Notes: generated by a model from the letters alone, not told the origin. DNA of 64,000 nt from Methylobacterium sp. J-070 (GCF_022829385.1 NZ_JAKSXX010000246.1:62001-126000); one strand, 5' to 3'; counted from the first letter of the stretch, positions 52,180 through 61,182 are shown. Numbers and translations: made by a program.

Positions 52180-53600
52180 GGCGTCACCTCGGCGTTTGCG
52201 GATCGTGGCTCCCAGGGCTCGGGGGCGTCGAGCCCGACCTCGCCGAAGCCCGGAAGCCCGTCGGCGATCTCGCCCGGCCTGTCGCCGCCCGCGCCGATGC
52301 CCGAGAAGCCGATCCGCGCCAGGGCGGCCGGATGGGCGAGCCAGAGCCGGGTCGCGTCGGCACGCAGATCCTCGAACCAGAACCGCATCCGATCCGCATC
52401 GAGCCGGCCGCCGAGACGCTCCGGCACCGTCAGCTCGCCGCGCTGGGCGAGGCTCAGCAACCCGTCCTGATACGGCTCGTCCAGCGTCACGAAGGGGCGA
52501 CCGCGCACCGCGCGGGCCGCGGCATCGAGGGTGCGCAAGGCGGCCGCGTAGGCCTCCGCGTCCAGGGGCAGCGCCACGAAGCGCCAGCCGTCCCCGTCCA
52601 CGGCGGCGAGCCGCCGATCGAGCCGGGCCGCGAGGTCGATGTCCTCGACCGGCAGGACGCGGGCGAGGACGGCGCGCAGGATCGCGAGTTCCACCGGATC
52701 GAGGGCCTCCGGCCGGTAGGCGGGGTCGTCGGCCTCCGCGCGGGTGTCGAGGGCCGCGCGCAGCCGGCTGTTCACCCGCTCGGAGGCGATCAGGGCTTGA
52801 TAGGCGACCGGTATCGCCGGGGCGAGGGGCGCGGGATCGCGCGGCCGGGCGCCGATGTGATCGCGCAGCCGGGCGGCCAGGATCTCGGGACGTTCCAGCG
52901 GCAGGAGGTGCCCGACGCCCTCCACCGTGACGAGGCGATGACGCGCGAGATGCGGCGCCATCAGGGCGCGCTGCGCGTCGGGCCCGAGGTCGGCATCCTC
53001 GGAGCCCGCGAGGATCAGCGCAGGCGTGCGCAGAACCCCGATGCGGCGGCACCAATCCTCGCGGGATCCGGCGTCGAGCCATGCCTTCCAGGCGTCCGGC
53101 GACGCCCGGAGCACGTCTGCGACGCAGAGGGCCTCCGTGTCGGGATCCAGGGCCGATCCGACATTCTCGCGCACGAAAGCCTGCGCCTCCCGCCGCCGCG
53201 TCTCCGCATCCGCGTCGATCCAGGCGCGCATCCGGGCACGGCGGTCCTCGGGAATGGGTTCGGGGCTCGGCGGCGAGCCCGAGACCAGGATCAGGTCCGT
53301 GAGGCCGGCCAGGCCCGGCGCGCCATCCTCGGACCGGCGCGCGAGGGCCAGCGCCACCTTGGCCCCCATGCTGTGGCCGGCGATTCCGAAGCGCGCGGTC
53401 TTATGGGCGCTGATCACGGCGTCGACGTGGTCGGCCATCGCGTCGACCGAGAACGCCGTCCTGCCGGCGGCTTCGCCGAAGCCGGGCAGATCCACCGGGT
53501 GGCACGTCGGCGTTCCGTCGAGGGCGCGCGCGAGCGGGCCCCAGCTTCGGGCGCTGCCGCCCAGGAAGTGCAGGCAGAACAGGACTTCGGGTTCAGACAT
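52176..53600 (-). CDS. Alpha/beta hydrolase fused to a gluconate 2-dehydrogenase subunit 3-like domain
   Basis: 474 aa. Residues 1-250 form an alpha/beta hydrolase with nucleophile S77 in AGHSMGA, Asp in LILAGSEDADLG and His in VEGVGHLLPLERPE. Residues about 290-450 (LDPVELAILRAVLARVLPVED, then FVTLDEPYQDGLLSLAQRGEL and FFEDLRADATRLWLAHPAALARIGFSG-like sequence) resemble gluconate 2-dehydrogenase subunit 3, normally a separate small partner of GMC dehydrogenases. The next gene is such a dehydrogenase, coupled by ATGA. The hydrolase may open a lactone or ester made or used by the oxidoreductase. The fusion is read directly; the pathway is inferred. Confidence 0.83.
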   Translation of the reverse strand: MSEPEVLFCLHFLGGSARSWGPLARALDGTPTCHPVDLPGFGEAAGRTAFSVDAMADHVDAVISAHKTARFGIAGHSMGAKVALALARRSEDGAPGLAGLTDLILVSGSPPSPEPIPEDRRARMRAWIDADAETRRREAQAFVRENVGSALDPDTEALCVADVLRASPDAWKAWLDAGSREDWCRRIGVLRTPALILAGSEDADLGPDAQRALMAPHLARHRLVTVEGVGHLLPLERPEILAARLRDHIGARPRDPAPLAPAIPVAYQALIASERVNSRLRAALDTRAEADDPAYRPEALDPVELAILRAVLARVLPVEDIDLAARLDRRLAAVDGDGWRFVALPLDAEAYAAALRTLDAAARAVRGRPFVTLDEPYQDGLLSLAQRGELTVPERLGGRLDADRMRFWFEDLRADATRLWLAHPAALARIGFSGIGAGGDRPGEIADGLPGFGEVGLDAPEPWEPRSANAEVTP

Positions 53601-53724
53601 CGCGGAGACATCGCGCGCCTGCAGGACGCTTCAAGCGTACGAGACGCCGCATGGCCGAAGTCTTGGCGGGCGGTCTTCGGCCAAGTCCCGGCACCGTGTA
53701 AGCAGCGCCCGGGAGGTGACCGCC

Positions 53725-54477
53725 ATGTCGGATCTCGCGTGCGCCTGGCGCGTGGAGGAGGCCTGTCTCAACGCCTGGCCGAGCTCGCGCCAGCTTCTGG
53801 TCGACGGCTACCTGCTGCGGGCCGCGGGTGGGCCTTCCAAACGGCAGAACTCGGTGAACCCCCTGCGCGGCAGCGGCGCGCCGGAGCCGGCGATCGAGGC
53901 GGCCGGAGCGATCTATGCCCGCCTCGGGCAGCGCGCGATCTTCCGGGTACCCACCATCGCGCCCCAGATGGAGCCGCTCCTCGCGCGCCGCGGTTATACC
54001 GTCCTGGACGAGACCTGCACCCTCGTCCGCGACCTCGACGACCTGCCTGCGGAGCCCGACCCCGCCGTCGCGGTGGCGGCGGCCCCCGGCGACGCCTGGC
54101 TGGCGCTCCGCGACGGGATCAACCGCGCCGACCCCGCGGCCGTCCTGGCGTTCCGCGAGACGGTCGCCGCCCTGGCGGTGCCCCGGGCCTTCGCGGCGGC
54201 GGAGGCGGAGGGCGGGATCGGCGCCATCGCCTTCGGGGTGCTCGATCGCGAGTGGCTGGTCATCGAATCGGTGGCGGTGCCCGCACCCCTGCGGGGCCGC
54301 GGCCATGGCCGCCGCGCCGTCGGGGCGCTGCTCCACTGGGGCCGGGCGCAGGGTGCCGGGGCCGCCTGCCTGCAGGTCGTGGCGGCGAACACGCCGGCCC
54401 GGGCGCTCTATCGCGCGCTCGGCTTCACGCGGGAATTGTACCGGTATCACTACCGGGCGGCGTCCGAGCCGGCCTGA
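53725..54477 (+). CDS. GNAT family N-acetyltransferase
   Basis: 250 aa. The N-terminal 130 residues resemble a degenerate GNAT half (WRVEEACLNAWPSSRQLLVDGYLLRAAGG). The C-terminal half is catalytic: VIESVAVPAPLRGRGHGRRAVGALL contains the RGRGHG acetyl-CoA loop, then LQVVAANTPARALYRALGFTRELYRYHYR. This two-part layout is common to a group of uncharacterised acetyltransferases. The ATG at 53725 follows GGGAGG. It is divergent from the hydrolase fusion gene and converges on xseA. Confidence 0.86.
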   Translation: MSDLACAWRVEEACLNAWPSSRQLLVDGYLLRAAGGPSKRQNSVNPLRGSGAPEPAIEAAGAIYARLGQRAIFRVPTIAPQMEPLLARRGYTVLDETCTLVRDLDDLPAEPDPAVAVAAAPGDAWLALRDGINRADPAAVLAFRETVAALAVPRAFAAAEAEGGIGAIAFGVLDREWLVIESVAVPAPLRGRGHGRRAVGALLHWGRAQGAGAACLQVVAANTPARALYRALGFTRELYRYHYRAASEPA

Positions 54478-54493
54478 CGCCGCGGGTCCGGCC

Positions 54494-56185
54494 TCAGGCG
54501 TCGAACAGCGACCGCTGCCGGGCCGGGGGCGCCGGCTTCGCCGCCGCCCGCTTGTCCGCGGCGCGGCCGGAGGCCGAGGCCGGACCGACCTGACGCCCGG
54601 TCCTGGCGGGCGCGGCCGGCTCCGATCCACCCTCCGGCACCGCCGCCACGGTCCCATCGGCGAATTGCAGGCTGAGGCGGAGGGCGGCGGCCGCATCCGC
54701 GGCGCGGCGGACCGGCATCCCGGCGGCATCGCGCACCAGCACGTAGCCGCGCTCCAGCACGGCGCGGTAGCTGAGCGAGCCCAGCAAGCCGGCGAGCCCC
54801 TCCAGCCGATCGCGCCGCCGCTCGACGCCGCGCGCGCCGGCCTGCGCCAGACGGTCCGACAGCGCGATCAGACGATCGGTCCGGCGGCCCTGCAAGGCCC
54901 GCGCCCGCTCCAGGCTCGCGTCGCGGGCGACGACGAGGCGGCGCCCGAGCTGCACCAGGGCCTCGCCCCGGCGCTGGACGTCGTTGCGCAGGGCCTGGAG
55001 CGGCCGATGGTCGATCCGGGCCAGCCGGGCGCGGGCGTTGGCGAGCGCAACGTCGGGCGAGCGCCGGGCCAGCCGGTCGAGCAGGAGCTGGAGCCGGGCG
55101 CGGTGCCGGCTCGCGCCCGCCGCCAGAGCCGGGGCGAGGCGCGCCTCGGCGAGATCGAGCCGCTGGCGCTTGGCCGCCAGCACGGTGTCGGCACTCGGCA
55201 AAGCGCGCGCGAGGGCCCGCAGGTCCGACCGGTCGCGCTCGATGCGGCGTCCGACGGCGCCGATGCCGCGGGCGGCGAAATCCGCCACGGCGGCGATCAG
55301 GTCGGCCCGGACCGGCACGGCCATCTCGGCGGCCCCCGTCGGCGTCGGTGCGCGGCGGTCGGAGACGTGGTCGATCAGGGTGGTGTCGGTCTCGTGCCCG
55401 ACCGCCGAGATCAGCGGGATCGCGCTCGCGAACGCGGCGCGGACGACGCATTCCTCGTTGAACGCCCACAGGTCCTCGATGGAGCCGCCGCCGCGGGCGA
55501 CGATCAGCACGTCCGGGCGCGGGATCGGGCCCCCGGCCGGGAGCGCGTTGAAGCCGCGGATCGCGGCCGCGACCTCCTCGGCCGCGCCGTCGCCCTGGAC
55601 CCGCACCGGCCAGACCAGGACCGGACGGGGAAAGCGATCCTCCAGCCGGTGGAGGATGTCGCGGATCACCGCCCCGGTGGGCGAGGTGACGACGCCGACC
55701 ACGCGCGGCAGATAGGGGATCGCCCGCTTGTGCTCGGGGGCGAACAGGCCCTCGGCGGCGAGCTGCTTCTTGCGCTCCTCCAGCAGGGCCATCCAGGCGC
55801 CGAGCCCCGCCGGCTCCAGGCTCTCGACCACGATCTGGTACGAGGATTTCCCCGCGAAGGTGGTGATGCGCCCGGTGGCGACGACCTCAAGCCCTTCCTG
55901 GGGCTTCTGGCGCAGGCGTCCGAACACACCCTTCCAGACCACCGCGTCGATGCGCGCCTGCCCGTCCTTCAGGGAGAAATACGCGTGGCCGGAGCCGTGC
56001 TGGCCGCGGTAGCCCGAGATCTCGCCGCGCAGCCGCACGTGGCCGAACGCGTCCTCGAGGGTGCGCTTCAGCGCGCCCGCCAGCTCGCCCACCGACCATT
56101 CGGGCTGGTTGGCGTTGAGCACGCTGGACGGTGGGATGTCCGCCGCGGGCGGTGCTGCGGGGCGCGGGGGCGGCACGAGGGGCAT
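54494..56185 (-). CDS. xseA: Exodeoxyribonuclease VII large subunit
   Basis: 563 aa. Single-strand exonuclease subunit. The OB-fold N-domain (EWSVGELAGALKRTLEDAFGHVRLRGEISGYRGQHGSGHAYFSLKD in the usual order) spans about 30-130. The catalytic domain has VVGVVTSPTGAVIRDILHRL, DVLIVARGGGSIEDLWAFNEE and SAVGHETDTTLIDHVSDRRAPTPTGAAE. A long coiled-coil region follows (300-460). An extra Ala/Pro/Lys-rich tail of about 60 residues ends the protein. The small subunit xseB is not adjacent. Confidence 0.96.
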   Translation of the reverse strand: MPLVPPPRPAAPPAADIPPSSVLNANQPEWSVGELAGALKRTLEDAFGHVRLRGEISGYRGQHGSGHAYFSLKDGQARIDAVVWKGVFGRLRQKPQEGLEVVATGRITTFAGKSSYQIVVESLEPAGLGAWMALLEERKKQLAAEGLFAPEHKRAIPYLPRVVGVVTSPTGAVIRDILHRLEDRFPRPVLVWPVRVQGDGAAEEVAAAIRGFNALPAGGPIPRPDVLIVARGGGSIEDLWAFNEECVVRAAFASAIPLISAVGHETDTTLIDHVSDRRAPTPTGAAEMAVPVRADLIAAVADFAARGIGAVGRRIERDRSDLRALARALPSADTVLAAKRQRLDLAEARLAPALAAGASRHRARLQLLLDRLARRSPDVALANARARLARIDHRPLQALRNDVQRRGEALVQLGRRLVVARDASLERARALQGRRTDRLIALSDRLAQAGARGVERRRDRLEGLAGLLGSLSYRAVLERGYVLVRDAAGMPVRRAADAAAALRLSLQFADGTVAAVPEGGSEPAAPARTGRQVGPASASGRAADKRAAAKPAPPARQRSLFDA

Positions 56186-56241
56186 GGTCCGACGCTAGAA
56201 CATGATGCGCCCGCACGGAAGCGGCACGCCGGCCACGCCGT

Positions 56242-57714
56242 CTACTCTACGGCGAGTTCGCGCGGCGCATCCGAGATCGCCACCCGCGGGACCAGGAGCG
56301 ACAGCACCAGCGTCAGCGACGCCACGGCGAAGACCGTCAGGAACGTGCCATGCAGCGCGTGCTGGAGCCCGTCCCGGATCGCGTCGCCGCCGGCCCCCAG
56401 GCTCGCCGGATCGTCGAGCAGGCGTCTCAACGCGTCGGAGCTGACCGCGGGCCCGTCGGAGGGATGGGCGAGCCGGTAGTTCAGAACGGCGCCCAGCGCG
56501 GTGGCGCCGAGCGTCGAGCCGAGATTGCGCGCGAAGATGTTCGAGGCCGTCGCTGCCCCGCGCTGAGCCCAGGTCACGCTGTCCTGGATGATCACGATGG
56601 CGGCGGTCGACAGGAAGCCCATGCCGAGGCCCATCACCACCGAGCCGCAGGCCGCCACGATGGGCGAGGTGTCTGGACCGAGCGCGACGAAGGCCGTTGC
56701 CCCCAGCGGCAGCAGGATCGCGCCGACCAGCAGGACCGGGCGCAGCCCGAAGCGCACGAAGCTGCGCGCCGCCGTGGTGGCGCCGACCGGCCAGCCGAGC
56801 ACCATCAGGGTGAGCGTCAGGCCGGCGATCAGCGGCGATTGCCGCAGGACGCCCTGCACGTACATCGGCAGGAACGCGGTGAGCCCGATCACCGTCATGC
56901 CGGACAGCAGGGTCGCGGTGTTGGCCGTGGCGATCGGGCGCTGCATCCACAGGCGGATGTCGAGCATCGGATCCGCGGCGCGCCGCTCCTGCAGCACGAA
57001 CAGGATCGCCGCGACCACGAAGCCGACGGCCGGCCACAAGGCCGCCTCGGCCGAGTCGCCCGCTTCGGTCAGCGCGATCATCAGAGCCGCGATGGCCGCG
57101 GTGAAGAGCGCCGCGCCGAGGACGTCGATCTGCCGGCTGCGGCGCTCCACGCCCTCGTGGAGGAAGCGGAAAAACAGGCCGGCCGCGAAGACGCCGATGG
57201 GCAGGTTGATCCAGAAGATCCAGGGCCAGCTCACGTGACCGATGATCAGGCCGCCGACCAGCGGCCCGGCCACCGACGAGATGCCCCAGACGCTCGCCAG
57301 GTAGCCCTGGACCCGGCCCCGTTCCCGCGCCGGGTAGAGGTCGCCGACGACGGTGAGGCTGACCGGCTGGATCGCCCCCGCGCCGACGCCCTGCACCAGG
57401 CGGAACAGGATCAGCGACGGCATCGACCAAGCGAAGCCGCAGAGCAGGGAGCCCAGCAGGAACACCGCGATCCCGAACAGCAGCACCGGCCGACGGCCGT
57501 AGAGATCCGACAGCTTGCCGAAGACGACCGTGGTCGCCGTCTGGGTCAGCAGGAAGGACGCGAACACCCAGGCGTAGAGGTGGAGATCGCCGAGTTGCCC
57601 GGCGATCTGCGGCATCGCCGTCGAGACGATCGTCGCCTCGATGGCGATCATGAACATCGCCGCCATCACCGCGGCGAGGACCAGGGGACGGCGCGTTTCC
57701 GGAGGGGTGGGCAT
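56242..57714 (-). CDS. MFS drug-resistance transporter, EmrB/QacA (DHA2) type
   Basis: 490 aa with 14 hydrophobic helices. MFMIAIEATIVSTAMPQIAGQLGDLHLYAWVFASFLL is the DHA2 opening with the D/E in helix 1, and GKLSDLYGRRPVLLFG is the loop 2-3 motif A. QGVGAGAIQPVSLTVVGDLYPARERGRVQG is motif C region. An efflux pump for lipophilic drugs is likely; substrate unknown. No membrane-fusion protein (EmrA) gene is next to it. Confidence 0.9.
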   Translation of the reverse strand: MPTPPETRRPLVLAAVMAAMFMIAIEATIVSTAMPQIAGQLGDLHLYAWVFASFLLTQTATTVVFGKLSDLYGRRPVLLFGIAVFLLGSLLCGFAWSMPSLILFRLVQGVGAGAIQPVSLTVVGDLYPARERGRVQGYLASVWGISSVAGPLVGGLIIGHVSWPWIFWINLPIGVFAAGLFFRFLHEGVERRSRQIDVLGAALFTAAIAALMIALTEAGDSAEAALWPAVGFVVAAILFVLQERRAADPMLDIRLWMQRPIATANTATLLSGMTVIGLTAFLPMYVQGVLRQSPLIAGLTLTLMVLGWPVGATTAARSFVRFGLRPVLLVGAILLPLGATAFVALGPDTSPIVAACGSVVMGLGMGFLSTAAIVIIQDSVTWAQRGAATASNIFARNLGSTLGATALGAVLNYRLAHPSDGPAVSSDALRRLLDDPASLGAGGDAIRDGLQHALHGTFLTVFAVASLTLVLSLLVPRVAISDAPRELAVE

Positions 57715-57799
57715 TGCGCCGGTCTAGGCCCGCCGCGCGCGCCGACCTAGCCTTCAGCCCGGCCCCGCGCGCCTTCCCTGTCGGGGGGCGTGCGGGAAC

Positions 57800-57857
57800 G
57801 CACATCGGGAGTCGCCGCGCCCTGCCGCACACGCATGGTGTGCGCGTCCCGATGTGC
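57800..57857. repeat. Nested inverted repeats between two transporter genes
   Basis: Outer arms GCACATCGGGA (57800-57810) and TCCCGATGTGC (57847-57857) pair over 11 bp; inside, CGCACAC-GCATG-GTGTGCG (57826-57844) is a second stem. On the minus strand it lies 26-83 nt after the stop of the MHS-type transporter gene, so it may be a terminator-like or processing structure; no T-run follows. Confidence 0.8.
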
Positions 57858-57882
57858 GGAGCGCACGTATCCGGTGCCGCGC

Positions 57883-59199
57883 TCAGGCCTCCGACTGGGC
57901 GTCGAGATCGCGTCCGCGGGTCTCCGGGAGCAGGAAGGCCGCGACGGTCCCGATCAGGCTGAAGGCGGCGAGGTAGTAGGCCGGCGCGAGGCGGTCTCCG
58001 GTCGCGGCGATCAGCCAATTCACCACGTAGTTGGTGCTGCCGCCGAAGACCGAGACGGACAGCGCGTAGACGATCGACAGGCCGGCGCTGCGGACCGCCC
58101 GCGGCAGCGCCTCCGGTATCCCGACGATCACCGCGGCGGCGTTGATGGAGGACAGGGCCGAGAGGAGGAACGTGACCGCGTAGACGCTCGCCGCGCTCGG
58201 CGCCTTCACCACCCAGGCGAAGGCCGGGACCACCAGGATCAGGATCAGCGCGCGCGGCCAGATCATCACCGGGCGCCGGCCGACGCGGTCCGCCAGCCAG
58301 CCGCCGAGCAACGGGAACACCACGGAGGCGAGACCCAGGGCGATCGGCACCGCGGTGGCGGCCGTCTCGCTCAGGCCCAGGGTCGCGCCGGCGAAGACCG
58401 GCATGTTGGTGCCGACCGCGTTGGACACGGTCGAGGCGGCGATGACCAGGAAGGTCAGGCCCAGCAGGCGGCCGTGCCCGCGCAGGAGCCGCCCAACCAC
58501 CGCCAGGGTCGAGGAGGCCGCGTGCGGATCCGCCTCGGCACCCGCCGTCTCCGGCAGGTGGCTGCGGATGACGAGGCCGATCGGCACGACGCACAGGCCG
58601 AGGGCGAACATCAGCCGCCAGCCCCAGCGGGCCATGGCCTGGTCGCCGACGGCGAGCGCCAGGGCGGTCGCGACGATCCCGGCGAACAGGGCGGCGCAGC
58701 CCTGGCTGGCGATCTGCCAGCTCGTCACGAAGCCGCGTCGGTCCGGGGGCGCCGCCTCCAGCAGGTAGGCCGTCGACGGACCGACTTCGCCGCCGAGGGC
58801 GAGTCCCTGGACGAGGCGCCCCGCGATCACGATCGCCTGCGCCCAGCCACCGATCGCCGCATAGGACGGGCAGGCCGCCAGCATCAGCATCCCGAGCGCC
58901 ATCAGCGCGATGGTGATCAGCATCGCCGGCTTGCGCCCGGCCCGGTCGGCGAAGGCGCCGATCACGACCCCGCCGATCGGCCGCATGACGTAGCCGATGC
59001 CGAACAGGGCCAGCGACGCCAGCAGGCTGTGGGTCGGGTCGTCGGCCGGAAAGAAGGCCTCGCCGATCGGCTTGGCGAAGAAGGCGTAGACGGTGAAATC
59101 GTAGAACTCGAGGGCATTGCCGAGGACGACGGCGCCGACCGCCTTGCGGTCGAGGGCCGGATGGGTGGCGCCGAGACGCGGCGCGGTCCGGGCGTCCAT
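57883..59199 (-). CDS. MFS transporter, metabolite:proton symporter (MHS) type
   Basis: 438 aa, 12 helices. VLGNALEFYDFTVYAFFAKPIGEAFFP and FGIGYVMRPIGGVVIGAFADRAGRKPAMLITIALM are the MHS signatures, as in citrate, alpha-ketoglutarate, shikimate and ProP transporters. LVQGLALGGEVGPSTAYLLEAAPPDRRG follows. A dicarboxylate or similar acid is the probable substrate. The ATG shares a base with the stop of the RMF-like gene upstream (TGATG), so the small protein and the transporter are coupled. Confidence 0.9.
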   Translation of the reverse strand: MDARTAPRLGATHPALDRKAVGAVVLGNALEFYDFTVYAFFAKPIGEAFFPADDPTHSLLASLALFGIGYVMRPIGGVVIGAFADRAGRKPAMLITIALMALGMLMLAACPSYAAIGGWAQAIVIAGRLVQGLALGGEVGPSTAYLLEAAPPDRRGFVTSWQIASQGCAALFAGIVATALALAVGDQAMARWGWRLMFALGLCVVPIGLVIRSHLPETAGAEADPHAASSTLAVVGRLLRGHGRLLGLTFLVIAASTVSNAVGTNMPVFAGATLGLSETAATAVPIALGLASVVFPLLGGWLADRVGRRPVMIWPRALILILVVPAFAWVVKAPSAASVYAVTFLLSALSSINAAAVIVGIPEALPRAVRSAGLSIVYALSVSVFGGSTNYVVNWLIAATGDRLAPAYYLAAFSLIGTVAAFLLPETRGRDLDAQSEA

Positions 59200-59405
59200 C
59201 AGCGCGCCGATCCGTCGACCGGGTGCTTGGCGATCCCGCCGGTCACGGGCTCGATCCCGTCCGACACGGCGTCGTCGTAGCCGGAGAGCCAGAGCGTGCG
59301 CGCCTCGGTGCCCGCCGCATACGGGCATGCCTCGCGGGCCAGGCCCTTGCCTGGCGCAGCCCGGCCGAGGGCGCGGGCATCGAGATCGTTCTGCGGTGAA
59401 TCCAT
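59199..59405 (-). CDS. Ribosome modulation factor/CrpP-like small protein
   Basis: 68 aa from ATG 59405 (MDSPQNDLDARALGRAA). An ATG at 59426 is also in frame. GRAAPGKGLAREACPYAAGTE, then ARTLWLSGYDDA, match the RMF/CrpP family core (G..A...G....CPY......R..WL.GY..A). RMF dimerises stationary-phase ribosomes; CrpP was reported to affect ciprofloxacin. Rhizobiales carry many such paralogs of unknown role. Coupled to an MHS transporter, an unusual partner. Confidence 0.75.
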   Translation of the reverse strand: MDSPQNDLDARALGRAAPGKGLAREACPYAAGTEARTLWLSGYDDAVSDGIEPVTGGIAKHPVDGSAR

Positions 59406-59472
59406 TCCGGCGCGGCTCCTGGTCAACGGCCTTTGCCGCGATGTAGGGCGCGGATCGCGGGCGTCGCCGCCG

Positions 59473-59730
59473 TCAGTGACGGGTGAGATCCTCCGACGGG
59501 GGCAACTCCACGGCCTCGGCGAACGGGAATTCCAGCACGACGTCGCCCGCCTCGTCGGTGACCACGAGGCACGCGGTCATCAGCTTGGCTTGATCGCGCG
59601 GACCGCGCAGGGCCGCGCGGATCGTCTCCCGGGCCTTCTCCCAGGCCGCGTCCGGATCGCGGAGCTCGACCCCGGCCGGATCGGCGATGGTGTCCGCGCC
59701 GATCTGCGTGTGGAAGAAGTAGCGCGGCAT
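59473..59730 (-). CDS. DUF6894 family small protein
   Basis: 85 aa. MPRYFFHTQIGADTIADPAG, ELRDPDAAWEKARETIRAALRG and LVVTDEAGDVVLEFPFAEAVEL are the family pattern: a small alpha/beta protein abundant in Rhizobiales, usually in several copies per genome, function unknown. It lies 67 nt upstream of the RMF-like gene on the same strand and may share its transcript. Confidence 0.85.
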   Translation of the reverse strand: MPRYFFHTQIGADTIADPAGVELRDPDAAWEKARETIRAALRGPRDQAKLMTACLVVTDEAGDVVLEFPFAEAVELPPSEDLTRH

Positions 59731-59842
59731 GGCGGTTACCCATGACGGGTCCCCGGATCGGGTGCCCTGTCGGACAGGTGGGGATCACGGACCGCCGGAC
59801 CAGCCCTCGATCGCGGCGCGCATCGCGGGGCCGCGACCGGAC

Positions 59843-60106
59843 TCAGCCGTTGGCCGACCGCGCCTCCGGGGCAGCCGGCACGGGGCGGAGGGTCCGGACC
59901 TGAGCGGAAGCTCCGCCCGCGCGGTGATGCTTCTCCATCGCCATCAGCGGCCGCAATTCGGGTTCGGCGAAATCGAGCAGCCTGGCGTTGCGCCAGCGCG
60001 GCTTGCCGGATCCGCGGCGGAACCAGCGGGGCCGTTCCTCCTCGACCAGCAGCACGAGGCGGCCCGTCCAGGATTTCCGGAACCAGAAACGCCCGGTCAG
60101 ACTCAT
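59843..60106 (-). CDS. Small hypothetical basic protein
   Basis: 87 aa from ATG 60106. Rich in Arg and Trp at the start (FWFRKSWTGRLVLLVEEERPRWFRRG) and neutral at the end. No signal peptide or known family. Arg-rich composition is also typical of spurious frames in high-GC DNA, but the beginning looks like a conserved beta-sheet protein of Methylobacterium. Moderate support. Confidence 0.55.
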   Translation of the reverse strand: MSLTGRFWFRKSWTGRLVLLVEEERPRWFRRGSGKPRWRNARLLDFAEPELRPLMAMEKHHRAGGASAQVRTLRPVPAAPEARSANG

Positions 60107-60275
60107 TGCCCGATCCTCACGATAAGACAGTCGAAAACGCTCGTTCGGGCTGTTCCCGCACGGTTTCGGCCGCCTCGATACCGGATCTGACTTAAGAAGT
60201 TGCGGGCGATGGCGTGAACGCGGATCGGTCGGCGGTATCCGCTGCGGCGGCTCGGGCGCCGTGCCGATGCGGCCC

Positions 60276-60500
60276 CTAGCGGGCGAGATGGCGGATGACG
60301 AGGACCGTCACGAAGAGCCAGACGAGGCCCGAGACGCCGTACACGCAGCCGCGGAGCAGGACGGCTTCCAGGGCGGCATGCATCGACGGCCGGTCGTCGG
60401 CCCGCGCCGGCCGCTGTCCCGGCATCGCGGCGGCATCGGTCGGCGACGCCGCGAGCAGGCGGGTCAGGCACTCCGGAAGGGGTGGTTCGCTCGATCGCAC
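60276..60500 (-). CDS. Small membrane protein, hypothetical
   Basis: 74 aa from GTG 60500. The C-terminal 25 residues (GCVYGVSGLVWLFVTVLVIRHLAR) form one membrane helix with a positive end. The N-terminal part is Pro/Ala-rich and polar. No family recognised. The helix composition and lack of interrupting stops support a small membrane protein, but evidence is limited; the start is uncertain. Confidence 0.45.
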   Translation of the reverse strand: MRSSEPPLPECLTRLLAASPTDAAAMPGQRPARADDRPSMHAALEAVLLRGCVYGVSGLVWLFVTVLVIRHLAR

Positions 60501-60793
60501 GGCGGCTAGGAGCCTACAGACCTTCGGAGACGCCGGCAAACGGCACGCACCCTGCCGGTCGGCCACTCCGCGAGCACCCCTTCGCACAGCTTCCAAGTGC
60601 CGCAGGGAGCCAATGCGGACGCATGGGGTTGAGGCAAGCGGTGACCGGACTCGGCCATTGCGTCCACACAGCGGGATTTCGGCTTCAGGAAACTCGGCCG
60701 TTGCACCCCGCATGTGGATTCATTTAGAGCTGTTCCAGGCAGGCTAGTCCTGCTGCAAACGCTGCCGCGGCGGCGGCCAAACGGAGGAAATCC

Positions 60794-61159
60794 ATGCGTT
60801 CAGTCGTACTCGGCGCCGTCCTTGCCGTCCTGATCCCGTTTTCGGTTCAGGCTCAGGAGGCCGGAGATCCGGCCGCGGGCGAGAAGGCTTTCGCCCCTTG
60901 CAAGGCGTGCCACAATTTCCAGAAGAACGGCGTCGGTCCGGACCTGAAGGGCGTCGTCGGACGCAAGGCCGGCACCTATGAGGGCTACAGCTACTCCGCC
61001 GCGATGAAGAATTCCGGAATCACCTGGGACGAGGCCAACCTCCACGAGTGGCTGAAGAACCCGAAGGCGAAGGTGCCGGGCACCAAGATGATCTTCCAGG
61101 GCTACCCCGACGACAAGAAGATCAACGACGTGATCGCCTACCTCAAGACGCAGTCCTGA
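60794..61159 (+). CDS. Class I cytochrome c (c2-like), periplasmic
   Basis: 121 aa. Signal peptide MRSVVLGAVLAVLIPFSVQA (1-20). Heme site CKACH (36-40) with axial His40 and Met99 in GTKMIFQGY. PDLKGVVGRKAGTYEGYSYSAAM and the C-terminal helix KKINDVIAYLKTQS complete the fold. A soluble electron carrier between dehydrogenases and terminal oxidases; in methylotrophs such proteins accept electrons from methanol dehydrogenase systems, but this assignment is not made here. GGAGGA lies 9 nt before the ATG. A bidirectional hairpin follows. Confidence 0.94.
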   Translation: MRSVVLGAVLAVLIPFSVQAQEAGDPAAGEKAFAPCKACHNFQKNGVGPDLKGVVGRKAGTYEGYSYSAAMKNSGITWDEANLHEWLKNPKAKVPGTKMIFQGYPDDKKINDVIAYLKTQS

Positions 61160-61182
61160 CCGCGACGGCATCGCGGTCCATT

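Noticed and set aside
50509..52470. 653-codon plus-strand frame opposite the GMC oxidoreductase
   Set aside because: Shadow of the real gene; no motif, skewed composition.
54450..55469. 339-codon frame within xseA
   Set aside because: Same strand, other frame, Arg/Pro-rich; xseA has full catalytic motifs.
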